Source: an uncultured bacterium (GTDB lineage Bacteria > Bacillota > Clostridia > Oscillospirales > Acutalibacteraceae). From it: 31,049 nucleotides of DNA. Both the position numbers and the translations under genes were made by a program. The stretch is from positions 1 to 31,049 of the forward strand of contig CAJMOI010000008.1 in assembly GCA_905215105.1 (NCBI GenBank). The letters run 5' to 3'. A model generated the notes under the pieces. That model ran no database searches, was not told the DNA's origin, and saw only the letters and a program-made list of their open reading frames with translations. Numbering within the stretch: the stretch's first letter is position 1; each line of letters starts with the position of its first letter. Shown piece by piece: positions 22,462 to 29,087 of the stretch.

Positions 22462-23904
22462 CTACATCAGTCCCAATGTGCATTTCCAGCAGAGAATCCG
22501 GAATACGGCGCGGTTCAGCAGGTCTTCCGAGATGATTCCATCCTGAACTGCCTGCAAAATTTCCTCATATGCGGCGGCGTAATCATTGCAGAGAAGCAGG
22601 TCATTTCCTGCCAGCAGTGCCTGTGTATAGATGCCCACGCCCTTTTCCAGAGGAAGTTTTTCGCCGGAAATGGCGTCCATGGACAGCTCATCCGTCATGA
22701 TGACGCCGGTAAAACCCATGGTTTCCCGCAGATATCGATGTACCTCCGGGGATAGAGAAGCAGGAAGAGTTTTGTCCATAGCGGCAACGGTATTATGGGA
22801 CACCATGATGGCATATACGCCGGCATCAATACCAGCCTGGAAGGGAATCAAATCCCGGTTTTCCAGTTCCAGCAGGGTTCGTTCATCCAGCGAAGCACCG
22901 GTATGGGTGTCGCTGTTAGAACCGTACCCGGGGAAATGCTTCAGTACCGCGGAGAGATTCTTTTTCTGGAATTGCTGCAAAACGGTGGTCACATATTCGG
23001 CGGTTTCCTCCGGACCCTGTCCCAGTGTCCGGCTGTAAATAAAATCTTCCGGAGAGGTAGAGACATCGGCCACCGGCGCCAGATTGACATTGACCCCCAG
23101 CTCTGTGAGCAGAGAGGCTTTTTCCGCCGCGTCGGACTTGATTCTTTCCATACCGCCCATGGCGAAAAGCAGCTGGGGCGAACGGAAGGGCGTTGCCCGC
23201 AGATTGGTATTCTGGCTGATGCGCACCACATCGCCGCCTTCTTCATCTACGGCGATAATCAGGGGGATTTTCGCGCCGGACTGCCAGCCCTGAATCATAT
23301 TCTGAATCTGCCAGCGGGTTTTGTCCTGATATTCCTTCGCAAAAGTGACATATCCGCCCAGATGATAGGCGGCTGCATCACTGGCGGCGTTTTCACCCGG
23401 GACACTGCCCAACAGTACCTGGCCCACTTTTTCTTCCAGTGACATGGATTGCAGTGCTACGAATGCTTTGGAATATTCATCGGAAAAAACGCCGCCGTCC
23501 TGCCATTCCAGCGGAATGCTGTCCTCGGCGCTTTCGATTTTCTCCGCCCGGGTAACGGTGACCGGCTGCACTTCGGCTTCCGGGTCCAGTGTGCCCCGAT
23601 ACCACAGGGTAAAGCGATCGCCGGTTTGAATTCCCGGCAGTCCGGTGATTTCCACGTTTTTGATGGAAAAGGTACAGGTTTCCTGTTCCTCTGTCTGGAG
23701 CGTCATCCGTTCCCCTTCTTCATACAGCATCAGCCGCCCGGTGAAAGTCTGTTCCGGTTCCGGCGATGGGGAAGGCGAGGGGGTGGAAACAGGCAGGGAA
23801 GAGGAGGAGGTTTCCGTATCCGTACATCCCACCGAAAAAAACGTCAGCAGGAAGGACAGCAGCAAAACCGCTGCCATCCTCCCGTACAAACGAAATGTTT
23901 TCAT
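22462..23904 (-). CDS. Lipoprotein GH3 beta-N-acetylhexosaminidase (NagZ-like)
   Basis: A 480-residue glycosidase. A lipoprotein signal peptide ends in the lipobox SVGC with C27, followed by a Ser/Pro-rich linker (34-52). Residues 53-120 form a small beta-rich domain of unknown role. The GH3 barrel (about 150-475) shows DEEGGDVVR (220-228), KHFPGYG (322-328), the NagZ-type acid/base dyad D332-x-H334 and the nucleophile D405 in VIMTDELSM. The Asp-His dyad in place of a C-terminal acid domain marks the NagZ subfamily, which removes GlcNAc from peptidoglycan fragments or chitosaccharides. It would be anchored to the outside of the membrane. AAAGGAAAG lies upstream of the ATG. It is downstream of the ABC operon but has its own promoter. 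Confidence 0.92.
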   Translation of the reverse strand: MKTFRLYGRMAAVLLLSFLLTFFSVGCTDTETSSSSLPVSTPSPSPSPEPEQTFTGRLMLYEEGERMTLQTEEQETCTFSIKNVEITGLPGIQTGDRFTLWYRGTLDPEAEVQPVTVTRAEKIESAEDSIPLEWQDGGVFSDEYSKAFVALQSMSLEEKVGQVLLGSVPGENAASDAAAYHLGGYVTFAKEYQDKTRWQIQNMIQGWQSGAKIPLIIAVDEEGGDVVRISQNTNLRATPFRSPQLLFAMGGMERIKSDAAEKASLLTELGVNVNLAPVADVSTSPEDFIYSRTLGQGPEETAEYVTTVLQQFQKKNLSAVLKHFPGYGSNSDTHTGASLDERTLLELENRDLIPFQAGIDAGVYAIMVSHNTVAAMDKTLPASLSPEVHRYLRETMGFTGVIMTDELSMDAISGEKLPLEKGVGIYTQALLAGNDLLLCNDYAAAYEEILQAVQDGIISEDLLNRAVFRILCWKCTLGLM

Positions 23905-23951
23905 GTTGATCTTTCCTTTCCAGGTAAAGTCCGGTACAGGGTTCTTTTTCC

Positions 23952-23981
23952 ATTATACCATGAGGAGCTTTTCCGGAAAAG
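23952..23981 (-). promoter_or_regulatory. Promoter of the GH3 gene with overlapping 14-base palindrome
   Basis: On the minus strand a perfect -10 TATAAT (23957-23952) is preceded, 17 bases away, by a weak -35 TTTTCC (23980-23975). The -35 lies inside the perfect palindrome CTTTTCCGGAAAAG (23968-23981), which could be an operator. No T run follows it on the minus strand, so it is not a terminator of the ABC operon. Confidence 0.5.
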
Positions 23982-23993
23982 ATGGAAAATCAA

Positions 23994-24728
23994 TCATTTC
24001 ACTTCTGCGCGGCGCATCATCCCCCAGGCCGCCAGCAGGCAGAGCGCGCTGCACACCAGTGCGGTGGTAATGGGAATCCACAGGAAAACGCCTGTTTCTG
24101 TGTGGCCGGTGGCCAGTATCATAATCTGTTTCAGCAGCCAGGTATACCCGCCGTGGAGCAGGGGCTGATCGGCCATAGGCAGCAGGATGAACAGGGTGCC
24201 GGGCACCAGAACAGAAACCAGCAGTTTGCCAATTTTGGAGAGGCGGTAATACAGCAGGGTGATGGCAAATCCTGCGCTGCCCATCATCAGGCAGATGGCG
24301 AAGATCCAGAAAAATTCCTGTGCAGCAAAGAACACCGGGTTTGGATAAAAAAATTCATCGGCGTAAATCTGTGAAAACATGCTTTCATAATGGACAAATA
24401 AACTGAAAACCCGCCCGGCCAGCAGACAAATGGCCGCTTCTCCCGCACACAGCGCCGTCAGTGCAGTGGTCCAGCCCACAAACTGGCTTTTTCTCGAGAT
24501 GCCGTTCTGCTGGAAGAACCGGAAGTATTCCCGAAACGCCACCAGCCCGGTGACCAGTGTGAAGATGATGCAGGTCATCTCGAAACCGGAAATGCTGTAA
24601 TCCGTGTTTTCGCTCCGGTTGAAGTGCAGGAACAGTCCGGAAGAGAGCAGGATTCCCGTCACGACACCAAAGGCAATCAACAGGGAATTGCGTACATTAT
24701 ACAGATAATATCGAATCGCCAGCTTCAT
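23994..24728 (-). CDS. ABC transporter permease, third gene of a YtrA-type operon
   Basis: A 244-residue membrane protein with about six hydrophobic segments (near 15-35, 50-70, 85-108, 140-165, 170-195 and 215-238). No conserved motif tells its substrate. The start codon overlaps the stop of the ATPase gene (ATGA), and GGGAGGG lies upstream, so the two are translated together. With the ATPase and the GntR regulator it forms a small export-type ABC system; in characterised YtrA-type loci such systems respond to cell-wall antibiotics, but that role is an inference here. Confidence 0.85.
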   Translation of the reverse strand: MKLAIRYYLYNVRNSLLIAFGVVTGILLSSGLFLHFNRSENTDYSISGFEMTCIIFTLVTGLVAFREYFRFFQQNGISRKSQFVGWTTALTALCAGEAAICLLAGRVFSLFVHYESMFSQIYADEFFYPNPVFFAAQEFFWIFAICLMMGSAGFAITLLYYRLSKIGKLLVSVLVPGTLFILLPMADQPLLHGGYTWLLKQIMILATGHTETGVFLWIPITTALVCSALCLLAAWGMMRRAEVK

Positions 24729-25591
24729 AGAAAATCCCTCCCGTTTTCTTCGGTCATGGCCACAAACAGTTTTTGTAAATCCATCCGGCCGGTTTCCAGT
24801 GTTTCCGGCATGTCTTTTTCCGGCTGACCGTAAATCACCGCTGTTTTCAGCCCGCCGATGGACTGCTGGGACAGTACCTGTTTCCCGGCGATAAAAGCAT
24901 CCACCTCCGACTGTTTTCCGCTGACGGTATAGCCGCTGTGGAGCAGTTCCTCGCAGGTCTTGTGGCACATCACCTTGCCGTTGTGCAGGATGATGACCTC
25001 TTCCAGCAGGGAAGCGGCTTCTTCAATCAAATGGGTGGACAGGATGATGGTGCGGGGGTTCCGGCCATAACTTTCCAGCAGTTCCCGATAGAACATTTCC
25101 CGGTGTCCTGCGTCCAGTCCCAGCACCGGTTCATCCAGCAGCAGATAGGGAACATCCACCGCCAGCGCGGTGATGAGCTTGTAAATCGAGCGGTAGCCGG
25201 TGGAGAGCTTGCTGGTTTTCTTTTTGGGGTTCAGCCCGAATTTTTCGCACAGCGCGTGGGCGTACTCTGTATCAAAGTTGCCGTAAATCAGCTTTGTCCA
25301 GGCAAAAACCTTCTGCACCGTCATTTCCTCCGGATACAGCTCCTGCTGGCCCATGTAGAAAAGCTTCCGCAGGGCTTTTTCGTTTTCCATGGACAGCTCA
25401 CCATCCACCCGGATTTCTCCCCCGGTGGGGAACAGGCGGCCGGTGATGCAGTTCAGCAGGGTGGTTTTGCCTGCGCCGTTGCGGCCCAGCAGGCCATAGA
25501 TTTTCCCTTCCTCAAAGGAAACGCTGACGTTGTCCAGCGCGCGGATGTCTTTAAAGGTTTTGCTCACCTGTGTGCAGGTAATGGCATTCAT
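24725..25591 (-). CDS. ABC transporter ATP-binding protein
   Basis: A 288-residue ATPase. Walker A GRNGAGKT is at 36-43, Q-loop residues are near GQQELYP (81-87), and Walker B YLLLDEP is at 149-155, followed by GLD; the H-loop is STHLIEEA. The signature is LSTGY (129-133) instead of LSGGQ, a variation often seen in this exporter group. After residue 215 a C-terminal extension of about 70 residues has no recognised motif. The start overlaps the regulator stop (ATGA) and the stop overlaps the permease start, giving three coupled genes. Confidence 0.92.
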   Translation of the reverse strand: MNAITCTQVSKTFKDIRALDNVSVSFEEGKIYGLLGRNGAGKTTLLNCITGRLFPTGGEIRVDGELSMENEKALRKLFYMGQQELYPEEMTVQKVFAWTKLIYGNFDTEYAHALCEKFGLNPKKKTSKLSTGYRSIYKLITALAVDVPYLLLDEPVLGLDAGHREMFYRELLESYGRNPRTIILSTHLIEEAASLLEEVIILHNGKVMCHKTCEELLHSGYTVSGKQSEVDAFIAGKQVLSQQSIGGLKTAVIYGQPEKDMPETLETGRMDLQKLFVAMTEENGRDFL

Positions 25592-25956
25592 TCCCGATAT
25601 CCCCTTTCCAGCAGCTTCAAAAGCTGTTCTTCGGCCAGCCCCAGCTTTTTGGCCTCCGTCACCAGCGGACGGATATACCCTTCAAAAAAAGCGTTCTGGC
25701 GTTTTTCACGGATTTTTTCCTGTGCCCCTTTGCTCACAAACATACCGACTCCCCTTTTCTTATACAGGATGCCTTCCTCTACCAGCAGGTTTACGCCTTT
25801 GAGCACCGTCGCCGGGTTGATTTGCAGGCTGACGGAAAGCTCGGTGGTGGAGGGGACCTGTGTCTCCTCCGGGTAAGCGCCCAGAAAGATTCCGTCCTCC
25901 AGCCCGGCGGCAATTTGCAGGTAGATGGGGGTTTCCAGTGTGGTATCCAGTTTCAT
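25588..25956 (-). CDS. GntR-family regulator, YtrA subfamily
   Basis: A 122-residue repressor. The N-terminal winged helix shows PIYLQIAAGLEDGI, VPSTTELSVSLQINPATV and the wing KKRGVGMFV. Instead of a ligand-binding domain it has only a short helical tail of about 45 residues, the mark of the YtrA subfamily, which usually controls the ABC genes in its own operon. AAAGGGGGA lies upstream of the ATG. A dyad overlapping the -10 box of its promoter fits autoregulation. Confidence 0.92.
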   Translation of the reverse strand: MKLDTTLETPIYLQIAAGLEDGIFLGAYPEETQVPSTTELSVSLQINPATVLKGVNLLVEEGILYKKRGVGMFVSKGAQEKIREKRQNAFFEGYIRPLVTEAKKLGLAEEQLLKLLERGYRE

Positions 25957-25982
25957 GTGATTCCCCCTTTGTTGGTTAGCTG

Positions 25983-26004
25983 GTTAATTACTCCTGTAAC
26001 TAAC
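25983..26004. promoter_or_regulatory. Candidate YtrA/GntR operator
   Basis: GTTAATTAC (25983-25991) and GTAACTAAC (25996-26004) form a nine-base dyad with one mismatch around TCCT. It touches the -10 box and covers the expected transcription start, as expected for an autorepressor. Confidence 0.62.
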
Positions 26005-26031
26005 TATATAACGAACCGGCGCACTTGTCAA
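26003..26031 (-). promoter_or_regulatory. Sigma-A promoter of the gntR-ABC operon
   Basis: On the minus strand, a perfect -35 TTGACA (26031-26026), a 17-base spacer and -10 TATAGT (26008-26003). This is the closest match to consensus in the window. Confidence 0.88.
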
Positions 26032-26063
26032 TCCTTTTTCGAAAAAAAATATGGAATCCCCCC

Positions 26064-26092
26064 TTGACTTTTGGAAAGAACGGGTATAACAT
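26064..26092 (+). promoter_or_regulatory. Promoter of the metal-resistance operon
   Basis: -35 TTGACT at 26064-26069. The -10 is either TAACAT (26087-26092, 17-base spacer) or TATAAC (26085-26090, 15-base spacer). It runs into the ArsR/CadC-type operator and is divergent from the gntR promoter, with the two -35 boxes about 30 bases apart. Confidence 0.7.
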
Positions 26093-26111
26093 ATGAACAG
26101 ATATTCATATG
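26090..26111. promoter_or_regulatory. ArsR/SmtB/CadC-type operator
   Basis: CATATGAA (26090-26097) and TTCATATG (26104-26111) form a perfect 8-6-8 dyad with gap CAGATA. Its core TGAACAnnTATTCA follows the known ArsR/SmtB-family operator form. It lies at the transcription start, just before the regulator gene. Confidence 0.82.
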
Positions 26112-26126
26112 AAAGGATGTTCACTC

Positions 26127-26480
26127 ATGGAAGAACAGGATCGCTGTGAAGTACTGGAAGTCCATCAGGAAGCTGTGAAAAAGCTGGAAGAGGAGCTGCC
26201 TCCGGAGGAACTTCTCTATGATCTGGCGGAGCTTTTCAAAGTGTTCGGCGACTCGACCCGCATCAAAATCCTGTATGCCCTGTTTGAGGCGGAGCTGTGT
26301 GTGTGTGATATCGCTCAGGCGCTGGGCATGACTCAGACAGCGGTCTCCCATCAGCTGCGGGTGCTGAAAGCCAATAAGCTGGTGAAATTCCGCAAAGAGG
26401 GCAAAAACGTATTTTACTCACTGGATGACGACCATGTGCGCCGGATTATCGATCAGGGCATGGAGCATCTGGGAGAATAA
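26127..26480 (+). CDS. cadC: CadC-type metal-sensing ArsR-family repressor
   Basis: A 117-residue winged-helix repressor that leaves DNA when it binds metal. It carries both metal sites known from CadC/SmtB. The alpha3N site is C7 plus C58 and C60 in ELCVCDIA, the same positions as in the plasmid pI258 protein. The alpha5 site is D101, H103, H114 and E117, with the exact SmtB spacing 2-11-3. The recognition helix is TQTAVSHQLRVL (69-80). Likely inducers are Cd(II), Pb(II) and Zn(II). The ATG at 26127 is chosen; an earlier in-frame ATG (26109) is part of the operator. AAAGGATG (26112-26119) serves as the ribosome binding site. The HMA gene starts 13 bases after its stop. Confidence 0.9.
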   Translation: MEEQDRCEVLEVHQEAVKKLEEELPPEELLYDLAELFKVFGDSTRIKILYALFEAELCVCDIAQALGMTQTAVSHQLRVLKANKLVKFRKEGKNVFYSLDDDHVRRIIDQGMEHLGE

Positions 26481-26493
26481 GGAGGAAATTACC

Positions 26494-26712
26494 GTGAAAA
26501 AGGTCTATCGAATGAAGGAACTGGATTGTGCCAACTGCGCCCGGAAAATGGAGGACCGCATCCGGAAGCTTCCCGGCGTGGAGAATGTAACCATCAATTT
26601 TCTTATGCAGAAAATGACGCTGGAAGCAGAGGACAGCCGGTTTGAAGAAATTTTGCAGGAGGCCCAAAACATTTGCCGCCGGATTGAACCGGATTGCAGA
26701 ATCATTTTGTAA
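26494..26712 (+). CDS. Free-standing heavy-metal-associated (HMA) domain protein
   Basis: A 72-residue ferredoxin-like metallochaperone-type protein with the metal-binding motif DCANC (C12, C15) in the usual loop after the first strand. The GTG start at 26494 has AAGGAGG 8 bases upstream; the frame is open upstream, but those codons overlap the regulator gene. In many CadA/ZntA exporters this domain is the N-terminus of the ATPase. Here it is a separate gene, with the ATPase starting 28 bases later, so it probably delivers metal to the pump or has a regulatory role. C61 and C68 near the C-terminus could be extra ligands. Confidence 0.85.
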   Translation: MKKVYRMKELDCANCARKMEDRIRKLPGVENVTINFLMQKMTLEAEDSRFEEILQEAQNICRRIEPDCRIIL

Positions 26713-26740
26713 ATCCCAGAGGAGAGAGGAGAGGGACAAC

Positions 26741-28594
26741 ATGAAACAGGAAGAAAAAAGGGTCATACTCCGAATTGTCATTGCTGCCGTGCTGGTGGCG
26801 GCTGCCATGATTGCGCCGCTGGAAGGAATCTGGCGGCTGGTGGCGTTCCTGATTCCCTATGCTCTGGTGGGCTGGGATGTTCTCTGGCGCGCTGTCCGGA
26901 ATATTCTGCGGGGACAGGTGTTCGATGAAAACTTCCTGATGGGGCTGGCCACGGTGGGTGCTTTCTGTATCGGGGAATACCCGGAGGGCGTGCTGGTCAT
27001 GCTGCTGTATCAGGTGGGTGAGCTGTTTCAGGACTTCGCCGTGGACCGTTCCCGCCGTTCCATCGCGTCTCTGATGGATATCCGTCCCGACTGGGCCAAT
27101 ATCGAGCGGGAGGGAAAGCTGGTACAGGTCAGCCCGGAAGAGGTGAAGGTGGGGGAGATCATCACCGTCAAGGCCGGAGAGCGCATTCCGCTGGACGGCG
27201 TTGTGACGGACGGCACCTCCACGCTGGATACGGCGGCGCTGACGGGCGAATCCCTGCCCCGGGCGGTTTCGCCGGGAGACGAGGTCATCAGCGGCTGTGT
27301 CAATGAGAGCGGACTGCTGCGCATCCGGGTAACCAGTGAATACAGCCAGTCTACAGTGGCGCGGATTCTGGAGCTGGTGGAGAATTCCAGCGCCCGGAAA
27401 GCCCGGTATGAATCCTTCATCACCCGCTTTGCCCGATGGTATACTCCGGTGGTGGTTATCGCCGCTGTATTGCTGGCAGTGATTCCGCCCCTGTTTGTGG
27501 GAAATTGGAGTGACTGGATCAACCGTGCCCTGATTTTCCTGGTGGTTTCCTGTCCCTGTGCGCTGGTCATTTCCGTGCCCCTCAGCTTCTTCGGCGGAAT
27601 TGGCGGCGCTTCCCGCAAGGGCATTCTGGTCAAGGGCGGCAACTATCTGGAAGCGCTGGCCCATGCCGAAACGGTGGTATTTGACAAAACCGGTACTCTG
27701 ACCCGGGGGGTGTTCCATGTGACAGCGGTTCATCCCCGGAACACCACCTCCGAAAAGCTGCTGGAAATGGCGGCGCTGGCGGAAAGCTATTCCGACCATC
27801 CCATTGCCCGCTCTCTGCGGGAAGCCTGTGACCGGGAACCGGACGCTGCCCGGGTTTCCAAAGTGGAGGAGCTGTCCGGCCGGGGCGTCTGTGCCGTGAT
27901 TGACGGCAAAACCGTGTGTGTGGGCAATCACAAGCTGATGGCGGAGTACGGAAGCGAGTGTCACAAGTGCCACCGGGTGGGCACGCTGGTTCATGTGGCC
28001 ATTGACGGAGCCTATGCGGGTCATATTGTGATTTCCGACGAGGTGAAGGAGGACGCCGCCCAGACCATTTCCGGGCTGAAAGAGCTGGGCGTGAACAAAA
28101 CGGTGATGCTTACCGGCGATGCCAGAGAGGTGGGCGAGGACACTGCCCGCCGTCTGGGGCTGGAAGAGGTCTATACGGAACTGCTGCCTGCGGGGAAAGT
28201 GGAAAAGGTGGAGATGCTGCTGGCAGAAAAATCCGAGAAGGGCCGTCTGGTCTTTGTGGGCGACGGCATCAACGACGCGCCGGTGCTGTCCCGGGCAGAT
28301 GTGGGAATTGCCATGGGCGCCATGGGGTCTGCCGCTGCCATTGAAGCCGCGGATATTGTGCTCATGGACGACAAGCCCTCCAAGATTCCGCTGGCCATCC
28401 GCATTGCCCGGAAAACCCTGCGGATTGTGCGGCAGAATATTGTCTTTGCACTGGGCGTCAAATTGGTGGTGCTGGTGCTGGGCGCTTTGGGTCTTGCCAA
28501 TATGTGGCTGGCGGTGTTCGCCGATGTGGGCGTTTCCGTCATTGCCATCCTCAACGCCATGCGGGCGCTGCGGACAGAAAATCTGAATCAATAA
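26741..28594 (+). CDS. cadA: P1B-type Cd/Zn/Pb-exporting ATPase
   Basis: A 617-residue metal pump without its own HMA domain. The actuator motif TGES is at 168-171, the membrane metal site CPC at 271-273 (SCPCALVIS), the phosphorylation site D315 in DKTGTLT, the HP motif at 353-354 (SDHPIA), MLTGD at 456-460 and GDGINDAP at 507-514. The SCPCALVIS form and a late membrane aspartate (D595, in ADVGVSV) fit the P1B-2 group that exports Zn, Cd and Pb, in agreement with the CadC-type sensor. An unusual C407-HK-C410 pair lies in the nucleotide-binding domain. GGAGAGAGGAGAGGG lies upstream of the ATG. It is the last gene of the operon and ends at a strong terminator. Confidence 0.93.
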   Translation: MKQEEKRVILRIVIAAVLVAAAMIAPLEGIWRLVAFLIPYALVGWDVLWRAVRNILRGQVFDENFLMGLATVGAFCIGEYPEGVLVMLLYQVGELFQDFAVDRSRRSIASLMDIRPDWANIEREGKLVQVSPEEVKVGEIITVKAGERIPLDGVVTDGTSTLDTAALTGESLPRAVSPGDEVISGCVNESGLLRIRVTSEYSQSTVARILELVENSSARKARYESFITRFARWYTPVVVIAAVLLAVIPPLFVGNWSDWINRALIFLVVSCPCALVISVPLSFFGGIGGASRKGILVKGGNYLEALAHAETVVFDKTGTLTRGVFHVTAVHPRNTTSEKLLEMAALAESYSDHPIARSLREACDREPDAARVSKVEELSGRGVCAVIDGKTVCVGNHKLMAEYGSECHKCHRVGTLVHVAIDGAYAGHIVISDEVKEDAAQTISGLKELGVNKTVMLTGDAREVGEDTARRLGLEEVYTELLPAGKVEKVEMLLAEKSEKGRLVFVGDGINDAPVLSRADVGIAMGAMGSAAAIEAADIVLMDDKPSKIPLAIRIARKTLRIVRQNIVFALGVKLVVLVLGALGLANMWLAVFADVGVSVIAILNAMRALRTENLNQ

Positions 28595-28648
28595 AAAAAG
28601 AAGCGCGAGTCCCCGAATATAAAGGGAGTCGCGCTTCCTCTTTTTCTG
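28592..28648. terminator. Bidirectional terminator after cadA
   Basis: GAAGCGCGA (28600-28608) pairs with TCGCGCTTC (28629-28637), extended by TCCC/GGGA (28610-28613 with 28624-28627) across one mismatch. T runs follow on both strands (CTCTTTTT on plus, CTTTTTTT on minus), so it would also serve the ABC remnant that converges on it. Confidence 0.85.
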
Positions 28649-28816
28649 TTATGCTTTTGCGGGCTTTGTCCGGGCTATCCGGGAAAGCTCATACACCACG
28701 TCCGCTTCCCGGGCCACATCGGGGGAATGGGTCACCAGAATGACGCATTTCCCTTCGTTGGCCAGCCGGCGGAAAATCCCCATGATTTCGTCCTGGGTCT
28801 CGCCGTCCAGAGCACC
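28649..28816 (-). pseudogene. C-terminal remnant of an ABC transporter ATPase (MacB/LolD type)
   Basis: About 55 codons on the minus strand match the end of an exporter ATPase. They begin at GALD of the usual Walker B/D-loop region (DEPTGALD), continue with ETQDEIMGIFRRLANEGK and the H-loop motif VTHSPDVA, and end in a normal stop (28651-28649). Upstream, homology stops abruptly at about 28816. Walker A, the signature and the Walker B aspartate-glutamate are all missing, so the product cannot work. An ORF of 101 codons continues upstream, but its first part is only the complement of the neighbouring remnant. Confidence 0.78.
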
Positions 28817-28935
28817 TTTGAGCTGGTGTTTGCCGGAAAGCGGCAGGCGCTGGTCGGGCGGGAATTTCAGGTCTTTGAGCGGCTGATGGAGCGCGCCGGG
28901 TCCATTATTTCCACGGACATTATGAATCGTTTTGT
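28817..28935 (+). pseudogene. Remnant of an OmpR/PhoB-type response regulator DNA-binding domain
   Basis: Read on the plus strand, codons from 28817 give FELVFAGKRQALVGREFQVF and then a helix ERLMERAG and SIISTD. This has the pattern of the first part of an OmpR-type winged-helix domain (L-x-G-x-E-F-x-x-L-x-x-L-M and G-x-x-x-S-x-x). The receiver domain is missing on the left. On the right the match fades after ISTD (about 28920-28935), before the recognition helix, where other DNA begins. There is no start codon with a ribosome binding site. The domain assignment rests on a short pattern, so it is moderate. Confidence 0.6.
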
Positions 28936-29075
28936 ATGTTTGAATCGATTTCAAGAGGCTATATGGATCAATTGACGGGCTTTCCCGTGTGATATCCGGG
29001 GGAGACAGAGGGAAATTCCCCGTTCTACAATGAGTCTGCCGGACGGCGTGAGCCGCTGGCGGATTTTTTTGTTTT
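28936..29075 (+). other. Non-coding, hairpin-rich junction before the mobile-element genes
   Basis: No gene is supported here. Small inverted repeats are seen: ACGGG/CCCGT (28975-28979 with 28984-28988), CGGGG/CCCCG (28997-29001 with 29018-29022), GGGAA/TTCCC (29010-29014 with 29016-29020), and a terminator-like stem TCTGCC...GGCGGA with inner CGGC/GCCG (29035-29063) followed by seven T (29064-29070). The stretch could be an untranslated leader or small RNA, or the edge of the inserted element. Confidence 0.4.
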
Positions 29076-29087
29076 GGAGGGATGTCT

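Noticed and set aside
26702..28591. A 629-codon minus-strand frame opposite the P1B ATPase gene
   Set aside because: It is antisense to a clear P1B ATPase, has a His/Gln-rich composition without domains and no start signals.
28727..28975. An intact 82-codon plus-strand gene covering the remnant region
   Set aside because: Its first 30 codons are the complement of the ABC remnant, there is no ribosome binding site, and only the middle resembles a truncated response-regulator domain.
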